Assembly (NCBI GenBank): GCA_002402545.1
Contig: DHGA01000035.1
Location: 1 to 13,324, forward strand
Source: Syntrophaceae bacterium UBA4810
Lineage (GTDB): Bacteria; Desulfobacterota; Syntrophia; Syntrophales; Smithellaceae
Length of the DNA stretch: 13,324 nt
Reading direction: 5' to 3'
Part shown: one piece after another, positions 1 through 6,480 of the stretch
How positions within the stretch are numbered: the first letter of the stretch is position 1
Layout of the letters: each line of letters begins with the position of its first letter
Translations under genes and position numbers: made by a program
Notes under the pieces: generated by a model
The model's database searches: none
Seen by the model: only the letters and a program-made list of their open reading frames with translations
Told to the model about the DNA's origin: nothing

Positions 1-8
1 TAATGATT

Positions 9-25
9 GCCCGTGAAACATGGGC
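9..25. repeat. Short hairpin at the left edge of the window
   Basis: GCCCGTG (9-15) and CATGGGC (19-25) pair over 7 bp, one a G-T pair, around an AAA loop. Position 8 (T) also pairs with 26 (A). It lies just upstream of the larger inverted repeat. No T-run follows on the + strand. It may belong to the 3' end of a gene left of the window or to the operon leader. Nothing decides between these. Confidence 0.3.
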
Positions 26-39
26 ACTATTAAAGAAAA

Positions 40-84
40 ATTAAACATGCCATTAAAATTTAAAAGTTCAATGGCATGTTTAAT
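40..84. repeat. Perfect 15-bp inverted repeat upstream of the ThDP/SDR operon
   Basis: The left arm ATTAAACATGCCATT (40-54) and right arm AATGGCATGTTTAAT (70-84) are exact reverse complements around a 15-nt A/T-rich spacer. The right arm ends 14 nt before the CGGAGG ribosome binding site of the first gene. That position suits an operator for a dimeric regulator or an RNA stem in the leader. On the + strand no T-run follows the stem, so it is a poor terminator for an upstream gene. On the - strand the stem is followed by TTTTTCTTT, so it could stop antisense transcription. No regulator gene lies in the window, so the role is inference. Confidence 0.6.
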
Positions 85-110
85 GATCAAGAATCAGCGG
101 AGGTTGTAAA

Positions 111-1847
111 ATGGATAAGGTAAAAATGACACCAAGCGAGGCGATTGTCGAAACCCTGCTTGCGGAAGGAGTGGATCATGTTTGTGGTATCGTCGGCTCC
201 GCCTTTATGGATATGCTGGATCTCTTTCCGGCGGCTGGTATTAAATTCATTCCTGTGCGCCATGAACAGAGCGCGGCGCACATGGAAGACGCTTACTGCC
301 GCGTAACCGGCCGTGCCGGCGTTGTGGCCGGACAAAACGGACCGGGAATAACCAACATGGTTACCTCTGTGGCCGCCGCGAACATGGGGCATACGCCTCT
401 TGTTATCATCTCGCCGTCAGCCGGTACGCCAACAATCGGCTGGGACGGCTTCCAGGAATGCGACCAGGTCTCCGTCTTCCGCGCCATCACAAAAGCCGTC
501 GTGCGCGTGCCCCATCCCAAGCGCGCCGCCGATTGCCTGAGAACGGCCTTCCGGCTTGCTTATGCTGAACGAGGAGCCGTCCTCTATGACATTCCCCGCG
601 ATTATTTCTATGGCGAACTGGAAGAACGCATTCTTAAGCCCTCGCAGTACCGGGTGGACGCGCGCGGCTGCGGTTCTTTGGAAAGCATTGCTCAAGCGGC
701 GCGGCTTTTAGCCAAAGCTAAAAAGCCGGTTATCGTCTCCGGACGCGGTGCTGTCGACGCTGATGCTCTTGAATTCATTAAAGCTATCGCCGAACATCTG
801 ACCGCGCCGGTGGCGGTCACGTATCTTCACAATGACGCATTTTACGGAAATCATCCGCTCTTTACAGGCCCCATCGGTTACATGGGTTCAAAAGCGGCTA
901 TGCATATTTTGTCCGAAGCCGATGTTATCCTTGCCGTCGGTACGCGCTTGTCTGTTTTCGGCACTTTGCCTCAGTATGACATCAATTACTTTCCGGAAAA
1001 CGCCAAAATAATCCAGATTGATATCAACCCGAAACACATCGCGCGGACTCATCCTGTCGAGATAGGAATTATCGGGGACGCGAAAGAAGCGACAGTGGAA
1101 ATCCTAAAACGACTGCGCGCGGAAGACGGCGCGCGGCAACCAGATGCAAAACGCCTCTCCGAAGTGGCTAGGGAAAAACAAATCTGGGAAGAGGAAATTA
1201 TAAAGAGCGCCATGTTAGACGGCAATCCTATTAACCCCCGGCGGGTGCTTCTTGAAATATCCCGGGCACTGCCGGACGATGCGATTGTTACCACTGATAT
1301 CGGCAACGTCGCCTCCACGGCAAACAGCTATCTGAAGTTCAACAAACCGCGCAAGCATATTGCGGCTTTGACTTTCGGTAATACCGGTTTTGCCTATCCG
1401 GCGGCGTTAGGCGCGCAGATCGGCTGCCCGGACGCGCCGGTGATTGCCATTATTGGCGACGGCGCCTGGGGAATGAGTCTGCATGAAGTAAGTACGGCTG
1501 TGGAGCATAACCTTCCCGTCGTGGCCTGTGTTTTCCGCAACATGTGGTGGGGCGCGGAAGCGAAAAACCAGGTAGACTTTTATAATAATAGATTTATCGG
1601 CGTGGATATTCCTACTCCGGAAAGTTTTGTTCCCGCCGCTCAAGCGCTGGGCGCTCAGGGTGTACGTGTAGAACGCGTCGCTGATATCAGAGAAGCATTT
1701 GACATGTGCTTGAAGAGCAGAAAACCGACTGTGCTGGAATTTGTCGTCGACGGCAAGCAGTTGGCCCCGCCTTTTAGAAAAGACGCGCTGGCACTTCCCA
1801 CGCGGTTGCTACCCAAGTATGCGCATCTGGACCACCGCAACTGGTAA
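111..1847 (+). CDS. Sulfoacetaldehyde acetyltransferase (Xsc)-like ThDP-dependent enzyme
   Basis: This 578-residue protein has the usual three-domain ThDP fold: PYR domain about 8-170, central domain about 190-335, PP domain about 375-545. Glu52 in RHEQ is the expected cofactor-activating glutamate. The ThDP/Mg site is GDG at 449-451 with Asn477. Stretches that I match from memory to Xsc include QNGPGITN (75-82), LHNDAF (239-244), the IIQIDINP segment (300-307), FRNxxWGAE (475-483) and PFRKDA (554-559). Xsc converts sulfoacetaldehyde and phosphate to acetyl phosphate and sulfite in the cytoplasm. Two points argue for caution: the first active-site segment reads RHEQSAA where Xsc proteins I recall have AHEGSGG, and no taurine or sulfonate genes lie nearby. 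The family is fairly certain; the substrate is not. The ATG follows CGGAGG (98-103) by 7 nt. It leads the operon, 58 nt before the SDR gene. Confidence 0.82.
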   Translation: MDKVKMTPSEAIVETLLAEGVDHVCGIVGSAFMDMLDLFPAAGIKFIPVRHEQSAAHMEDAYCRVTGRAGVVAGQNGPGITNMVTSVAAANMGHTPLVIISPSAGTPTIGWDGFQECDQVSVFRAITKAVVRVPHPKRAADCLRTAFRLAYAERGAVLYDIPRDYFYGELEERILKPSQYRVDARGCGSLESIAQAARLLAKAKKPVIVSGRGAVDADALEFIKAIAEHLTAPVAVTYLHNDAFYGNHPLFTGPIGYMGSKAAMHILSEADVILAVGTRLSVFGTLPQYDINYFPENAKIIQIDINPKHIARTHPVEIGIIGDAKEATVEILKRLRAEDGARQPDAKRLSEVAREKQIWEEEIIKSAMLDGNPINPRRVLLEISRALPDDAIVTTDIGNVASTANSYLKFNKPRKHIAALTFGNTGFAYPAALGAQIGCPDAPVIAIIGDGAWGMSLHEVSTAVEHNLPVVACVFRNMWWGAEAKNQVDFYNNRFIGVDIPTPESFVPAAQALGAQGVRVERVADIREAFDMCLKSRKPTVLEFVVDGKQLAPPFRKDALALPTRLLPKYAHLDHRNW

Positions 1848-1905
1848 AAGTTACACAAAATATGCGCTTTGACATTCCATCATCTGATGAACGAGGAGAA
1901 AGCTC

Positions 1906-2742
1906 ATGCATGAAGATCTGAAAGGGAAAACGGCAATAATCACCGGAGCCGGAAAAAAAACGGGCATCGGTTACGGCATAGCCGAAAAGCTCGCCGAGAA
2001 CGGTTGCCAGATTATTATTGCCGATTTAGGTAAAGCTTCAAGTCCCGAAGCCGTCCTGAAAACAGCAACGCAGGAGGAAATGAACGAAATCGCGGAGCAG
2101 ATGGCCAAAGAATATAAAGTGAAAACCATGGCCGTCGCCGTTGATGTTACCGATAACGATTCGATAGGCGAAATGATAGAAAAAATAAAAGCTCACTTCG
2201 ATCATATTGATATTTTATGTAACAATGCCGGGGCTTCATTCGGCGTGCCCAATACGGTCTTGAATTATTCTGAAACAGACTGGATCAAAACAGTGGATGT
2301 GAATCTTTTTTCCGTCTTTCGTGTGTCACGCGCGGTAATTCCCATGATGTTGGGCAAACCCGCGGCGATTGTGAATACTGCCTCCCGCGCCGGCAAGGTA
2401 CCGCCGATTTTCAACAGCGCTTACGCCGTGGCCAAATCAGGGGTCATCATGCTGACCAAGGTCATGGCCAAAGAACTGGGTGGAGCGGGTATAAGGGTCA
2501 ACGCGATTTGTCCGGGGCAAATTGCAACTGATCTGGAAAAATGGCGTTTCGGCCTAGAAGCATCATTTTTCAACTGCACCATTGAAGAAAGAGAAAAGGA
2601 AATGTGTACGACAATTCCTCTGGGTTATATCGGTCTGCCTCGCGACGCCGCCGACCTTGCTGTTTTTCTTGCTTCTGACGCTTCGCGCTATATTACCGGT
2701 CAGGCCATCAATATCGACGGTGGACAGTGTATGGAATTATAA
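1906..2742 (+). CDS. Short-chain dehydrogenase/reductase (SDR family), NAD(H)-type
   Basis: This 278-residue SDR has a Rossmann fold and is probably a soluble alcohol dehydrogenase or ketone/aldehyde reductase. The glycine motif is TGAGKKTGIG (13-22), with five residues between TG and GIG instead of the classical three, a variant found in some SDRs. Asp40 ends the second beta strand and suggests NAD(H) over NADP(H). The rest of the set is complete: NNAG (106-109), Asn133, Ser160, Tyr173 and Lys177 (YxxxK), then CPG (202-204) and a terminal IDGG (270-273). An extra segment at about 42-70 lengthens the protein relative to 250-residue SDRs. The ATG lies 7 nt after GAGGAG (1893-1898). The gene sits between two ThDP enzymes, so it probably makes or uses the carbonyl substrate or product of one of them. 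The substrate is unknown. Confidence 0.88.
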   Translation: MHEDLKGKTAIITGAGKKTGIGYGIAEKLAENGCQIIIADLGKASSPEAVLKTATQEEMNEIAEQMAKEYKVKTMAVAVDVTDNDSIGEMIEKIKAHFDHIDILCNNAGASFGVPNTVLNYSETDWIKTVDVNLFSVFRVSRAVIPMMLGKPAAIVNTASRAGKVPPIFNSAYAVAKSGVIMLTKVMAKELGGAGIRVNAICPGQIATDLEKWRFGLEASFFNCTIEEREKEMCTTIPLGYIGLPRDAADLAVFLASDASRYITGQAINIDGGQCMEL

Positions 2743-2775
2743 ATAAAAAAAATATTTATTACAGGAGAAGAGTTT

Positions 2776-4473
2776 ATGGATAACATTATCGGCGGCAGGC
2801 TCGTTGCAGAATCTCTTATCGAGAGAAAGGTTGATTACATCTTTTCTTTAAGCGGCGGACATATCACCCCTATTTATCAATTTTTGGAAAATACAAAAGT
2901 GACCATTTTTGACACGCGTCACGAGCAGGCAGCGGTATTCATGGCGGAAGCATGGGCCAGAATGAATCGAAAACCCGCCGTGGCTATGGTCACGGCAGGA
3001 CCGGGCTTTACCAACGCGCTGACCGGAATCGCCAGCACCAGGCTATCCAATGCCCCGGTAATTCTAATCGCCGGTTGCGTCGGCCTGGAAAGCGTGGAAA
3101 AACTCGACCTTCAGGATATGAGCCAGCTTCCCGTTATTGAACCTATGGTAAAAAAAGCTTTGGTCTGTCATGTCCCGGAGCGGATTCCCGAATTTATTGA
3201 TATAGCATTCCGCACGGCCATGAGCGGCAGACCAGGCCCGGTTTACCTGGAACTTCCCTGTGACGTTCTCAATGCAACGGTTGATATGGCAAAGGTAAAA
3301 AAGATGAGCACCACGCTTAGTTCCAAACCCGTAGACCGGGAAAATACCAAAAAGGTTGTGGAGCTGTTGAAGGCGGCGAAAAACCCGATTGTTATCGGCG
3401 GCAGCGGTATCTGGTACGCCGACGCGGAAAAAGAATTTATCGAGTTCGTGGAAAAAATAGGCATGCCCGCTTTTACCGCCGGAGCGGGACGGGGCGTCAT
3501 ATCCGACACGCATCCCCTCTGCTTCGAATCATCTCTGGCCATCAGGCCCGGCGCGGCTATGCTTAGCCTGATGAGTTGTGATCTTATCCTTTTTATCGGC
3601 GGCCGTTTGAGTTTGTTTTATATCTTCGGTGAAATCTTCCCCCCGCAGGCGAAATTAATTCACGTGGACATTGCAGCAAGTGAAATCGGGCGCAACCGCA
3701 GCGTTGACCTGGGCATCGTCAGCGACGCCAAAGCGTTCTTTTCTGAACTCAACGGCATTCTCGATCATCAAGCTCTTGGCGAAAAAATGCGCAAGCAATA
3801 CGCGCCGTGGGTGGAAACTGTCCGCAAAGCGGACAAAGACGGCAAAAACGAAGCCAAGCAGATGTGGGAAAGCGAAAATATTCCAATTCATCCCATGCGG
3901 CTGGCAAAAGAAGTAAATGATTTTATGGATCGCGAGGACGACATCGTGGTCGCCGACGGCGGCGATACATCCACCTGGATGGGGATGACACGTACCATCC
4001 GCAAGGGCGGAACCTACCTTGACTACGGCTTATACGGATGCCTTGCTGTCGGAATTCCCTATGCCAATGCCGCCAAACTTAAACACCCGGACAAACGAGT
4101 TCTGCTGATTATGGGCGATGGTTCGGTCGGATTTAACTTCATGGAGTTTCATACCGCAATTCGCAAAAAGCTGCCGATTGTCGTGGTTATCGGCAACGAC
4201 CAGGCATGGGGCATGATTATGCACAGCCAGCAGCTTCGTCTCGGTCACCATATCCCAAATGGAACCGAGTTGGGTTGGGTCGATTACCATAAGATGGTGG
4301 AAGTGCTGGGCGGTTTCGGTGTATGCGTGGAAAAACCACAGGACATTCGTCCAGCGCTGGAAGCGGCTTTCGCCTCCGGAAAAACGGCCTGCATTAACGT
4401 CAAGGTTGATCCTTCCGTGATCAGCCCCGGCAGTGTCGCGCTGGCTAATCTAGGCGGGTACAAGAGCAGTTGA
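2776..4473 (+). CDS. Benzaldehyde lyase-like ThDP-dependent lyase/carboligase
   Basis: This 565-residue ThDP enzyme is of the acetolactate synthase/benzaldehyde lyase superfamily. Glu50 (RHEQ) is the cofactor-activating glutamate; GDG (447-449) and Asn474 form the ThDP/Mg site. By memory it aligns nearly gap-free with Pseudomonas benzaldehyde lyase (563 residues). It keeps that enzyme's His29, Glu50 and Gln113 at the same numbers, plus DTRHE (46-50), AGPGFTNA (74-81), QQL (485-487) and ACINV (538-542). Benzaldehyde lyase reversibly splits or forms 2-hydroxyketones (acyloins). Related branches include acetolactate synthase, oxalyl-CoA/2-hydroxyacyl-CoA lyase and cyclohexane-1,2-dione hydrolase, so an acyloin or dione substrate is inference. 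The ATG follows GGAG (2764-2767), 33 nt after the SDR gene. Confidence 0.78.
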   Translation: MDNIIGGRLVAESLIERKVDYIFSLSGGHITPIYQFLENTKVTIFDTRHEQAAVFMAEAWARMNRKPAVAMVTAGPGFTNALTGIASTRLSNAPVILIAGCVGLESVEKLDLQDMSQLPVIEPMVKKALVCHVPERIPEFIDIAFRTAMSGRPGPVYLELPCDVLNATVDMAKVKKMSTTLSSKPVDRENTKKVVELLKAAKNPIVIGGSGIWYADAEKEFIEFVEKIGMPAFTAGAGRGVISDTHPLCFESSLAIRPGAAMLSLMSCDLILFIGGRLSLFYIFGEIFPPQAKLIHVDIAASEIGRNRSVDLGIVSDAKAFFSELNGILDHQALGEKMRKQYAPWVETVRKADKDGKNEAKQMWESENIPIHPMRLAKEVNDFMDREDDIVVADGGDTSTWMGMTRTIRKGGTYLDYGLYGCLAVGIPYANAAKLKHPDKRVLLIMGDGSVGFNFMEFHTAIRKKLPIVVVIGNDQAWGMIMHSQQLRLGHHIPNGTELGWVDYHKMVEVLGGFGVCVEKPQDIRPALEAAFASGKTACINVKVDPSVISPGSVALANLGGYKSS

Positions 4474-4525
4474 TTTTAAATTCGGACCAAATATGGAGGG
4501 CATAAATAACTTTAAGTTTGTTTAA

Positions 4526-4554
4526 ATTTTATGAAGTATTCTAAATCATAAAAT
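4526..4554. repeat. A/T-rich hairpin upstream of the BASS transporter gene
   Basis: ATTTTATGA (4526-4534) and TCATAAAAT (4546-4554) form a perfect 9-bp inverted repeat with an 11-nt loop. It lies in the 141-nt gap between the second ThDP enzyme gene and the transporter gene, the largest gap in the operon. It could be an RNA-processing stem or a regulator site. The low G+C makes it a weak terminator. Confidence 0.35.
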
Positions 4555-4555
4555 A

Positions 4556-4586
4556 TTCCGCCGCGACTCAAGATGCCTCGGCGGGA
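4556..4586 (+). repeat. G/C-rich hairpin just before the transporter ribosome binding site
   Basis: CCGCCG (4558-4563) and CGGCGG (4579-4584) pair perfectly. One G-T pair and one A-T pair extend the stem to 8 bp around a 15-nt loop. It stands out from its A/T-rich surroundings, begins directly after the A/T-rich hairpin and ends 14 nt before the AAAGGAGG of the next gene. A T-run is missing, so it is not a typical terminator. It could stabilise the downstream mRNA segment or tune transporter expression relative to the enzymes upstream. The role is inference. Confidence 0.4.
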
Positions 4587-4614
4587 TGCTATTAAATATA
4601 AAAGGAGGATATTT

Positions 4615-5547
4615 ATGGATGTAGCTGCGCTTGACCAGGTGAGGCTGAATTTCAACCCGCAGGGGCTTTTTATTATCAACCTAGCCATTGGTGTCATGAT
4701 GCTTGGTGTCGCTCTTGAACTGAAGCTGGAAGATTTCAAGAGAATTTTTGTCAAGCCGAAAACTCCGGTTATCGGGCTCGTCGCACAGTTCATACTTCTT
4801 CCCGCATTTACCTTTTTGCTCACTCTTATAATAAACCCCGCGCCCTCTATTGCTTTGGGAATGATTTTGGTGGCGGCCTGCCCAGGCGGTAATCTTTCCA
4901 ATATCATCACCTATCTCGCCAGGGGAAATACCGCCGTATCGATCAGTATGACCGCCGTTTCTACTTTGGCCGCGATAGTAATGACCCCGCTCAATCTGGC
5001 AATCTGGGGCGGGCTTAATCCGCATACCGCCGACATTCTCCGCCAGGTCAGCCTGAGTCCCTTCGACGTTTTTTTTACTATCGTCGTAATTCTCGGTATT
5101 CCAATGGCTATCGGCATGACGGTATCGCGTATTTTTCCCGGTATTGCCGATAAATTGCGCCGCCCTTTTAAAATATTCTCGCTCATCTTCTTCATATTAA
5201 TTGTTGCCGGAGCGCTCCTCGCCAATTGGAAAAACTTCATCAACTACGTAAATATTGTCATTATCGCCGTGTTCATTCATAATCTGCTAGCGTTGAATAT
5301 CGGCTGGTGGTCGGCAAAAGGTCTTCGCTGCGGCGAGCGCGATTCACGGGCCGTATCCATCGAGGTGGGAATACAAAATTCCGCCCTGGGTCTTGTTCTC
5401 GTTTTCAATTTCTTTGGCGGCCTTGGCGGCATGGCTATCGTTGTTGCCTGGTGGGGAATCTGGCACATAATTGCGGGTCTTTCCGCCGCGTTTTTCTTCT
5501 CCAGGAGAAAAATACCAGCCGGGGAAGAAATTGAACAAACTGCATAA
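4615..5547 (+). CDS. BASS-family (bile acid:sodium symporter fold) membrane transporter
   Basis: This 310-residue integral inner-membrane protein has about nine or ten hydrophobic segments (for example about 16-34, 50-73, 78-100, 150-172, 186-204, 211-230, 272-296). Family hallmarks are CPGGNLSN (89-96), at the crossover helix of the first half, and EVGIQN (249-254 region), with Glu250 and Gln254 spaced like sodium ligands of the bacterial bile-acid transporter homologue. BASS proteins use sodium to move bile acids or other organic anions such as keto acids. I therefore infer import of the operon's substrate, or less likely export of a product. An in-frame ATG exists at 4573, but AAAGGAGG (4601-4608) lies 6 nt before the ATG at 4615, which decides the start. 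The next gene follows by 22 nt. Confidence 0.86.
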   Translation: MDVAALDQVRLNFNPQGLFIINLAIGVMMLGVALELKLEDFKRIFVKPKTPVIGLVAQFILLPAFTFLLTLIINPAPSIALGMILVAACPGGNLSNIITYLARGNTAVSISMTAVSTLAAIVMTPLNLAIWGGLNPHTADILRQVSLSPFDVFFTIVVILGIPMAIGMTVSRIFPGIADKLRRPFKIFSLIFFILIVAGALLANWKNFINYVNIVIIAVFIHNLLALNIGWWSAKGLRCGERDSRAVSIEVGIQNSALGLVLVFNFFGGLGGMAIVVAWWGIWHIIAGLSAAFFFSRRKIPAGEEIEQTA

Positions 5548-5569
5548 TCTTATTCACAGGAATAGCACC

Positions 5570-6385
5570 ATGAAATATCAACTTGCGGGTAAAGTAATTG
5601 CAGTGACGGGAGGAGCCAGCGGAATCGGCCTGGCTATTTGCCGGCGCTTCGGTCGCGAAGGGATCCGCGTGGCCCTCATCGACATGAACAAAGAAGAAGC
5701 TTCGCGTCGGGCCGCGCTGCTACGCGCTTCAGGCATTGAGGCAAAAGCCTTCACCTGCGATGTGAGCAGCGAAGAGCAGTGTTTTCAAACCATCCAAGCC
5801 GTCATTGACACATTCGGGGGAATTGATTTTCTGATTAACAATGCCGGCATTACTCAACGCAGCGCATTTGTCGATACTGAAACATCTGTATACAAAAAAG
5901 TAATGGACATCAACTTCTTTGGAGCGCTCTACTGCACCAAAGCGGCGATAAAAAGCCTCATTGACCGCAAGGGTGTCATAGTAGTTACCTCCAGCCATGC
6001 CGGCTATGCCCCACTTCTTGGACGCACCGGCTACAGCGCCAGCAAGCACGCTCTGCACGGTCTTTTTGAAAGTTTGCGGACCGAAGTCAAAGATAAAGGT
6101 GTGCATGTGATGATGCTCTGTCCGGGTTTTACCAAGACGCATTTACAGCAAAGGGCTCTGGATGGCGACGGCTCTATCAGTCGCCATCCTCAGTCCAAAG
6201 TTGGAACGGAAGACACACCGGAGCACGTCGCCCAAGCTGTTTTTAAAGGAGTTATAAAAAGAAAGCGCATGGTTGTCTTGACACCGACAGGAAAAATGAC
6301 ATACTTTCTGAGCCGCTTAGCGCCCGGATTGTATGAAAAGATTATGGCCAACATGTTAAAAGAGGAATTGATACGACGGCCTTAG
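5570..6385 (+). CDS. Short-chain dehydrogenase/reductase (classical SDR)
   Basis: This 271-residue classical SDR has TGGASGIG (13-20), Asp38 favouring NAD(H), NNAG (90-93), Asn115, Ser142 and the YSASK motif with Tyr155 and Lys159. The sequence PGFTKT (185-190) follows the active site. The C-terminus (about 225-271) is basic and partly hydrophobic, as in SDRs that act on lipophilic or bulky substrates and associate with membranes; that last point is inference. An upstream in-frame ATG (5471) would overlap the transporter gene by 77 nt. The ATG at 5570 has AGGAA (5558-5562) 7 nt upstream and starts right at the SDR core, so I chose it. It is the last gene of the operon. It is not a close copy of the other SDR, so the two probably act at different steps. 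Confidence 0.87.
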   Translation: MKYQLAGKVIAVTGGASGIGLAICRRFGREGIRVALIDMNKEEASRRAALLRASGIEAKAFTCDVSSEEQCFQTIQAVIDTFGGIDFLINNAGITQRSAFVDTETSVYKKVMDINFFGALYCTKAAIKSLIDRKGVIVVTSSHAGYAPLLGRTGYSASKHALHGLFESLRTEVKDKGVHVMMLCPGFTKTHLQQRALDGDGSISRHPQSKVGTEDTPEHVAQAVFKGVIKRKRMVVLTPTGKMTYFLSRLAPGLYEKIMANMLKEELIRRP

Positions 6386-6434
6386 TTTTTCCACAGTCAA
6401 TTTAAGCATCGAAAAGATATTTTTACTTTATATT

Positions 6435-6477
6435 CAAAAGCTTTTGCGCAAATTGAAAATAGGCATTTTAATTCAAT
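6435..6477. repeat. A/T-rich palindromes between convergent genes
   Basis: The 95-nt gap between the converging SDR and PLP-enzyme genes holds a 12-bp palindrome CAAAAGCTTTTG (6435-6446). TTTGCGCAAA (6443-6452) overlaps it. A stem follows from ATTGAA (6452-6457) and TTCAAT (6472-6477), with an internal AAAAT/ATTTT pairing. The position suggests a transcription end region for both strands, but no strong G/C stem with a T-run is present. The terminator role is weakly supported. Confidence 0.3.
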
Positions 6478-6480
6478 ATA

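Noticed and set aside
1..40. Possible sigma-54 or sigma-70 promoter before the first operon gene
   Set aside because: TGGGCAC at 20-26 lacks the second sigma-54 element, and the only -35/-10 pair (TTGCCC/TATTAA) is weak with short spacing.
1869..1905. TTGACA sequence before the first SDR gene as an internal promoter
   Set aside because: No acceptable -10 element lies 16-19 nt downstream, so the -35-like hexamer is probably chance.
3064..3513. 149-codon open frame on the - strand inside the benzaldehyde-lyase-like gene
   Set aside because: It is antisense to conserved ThDP-enzyme sequence, with no motif of its own.
4474..4614. Terminator separating the second ThDP enzyme gene from the transporter gene
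   Set aside because: Neither hairpin is followed by a T-run on the + strand, so read-through of the operon is more likely.
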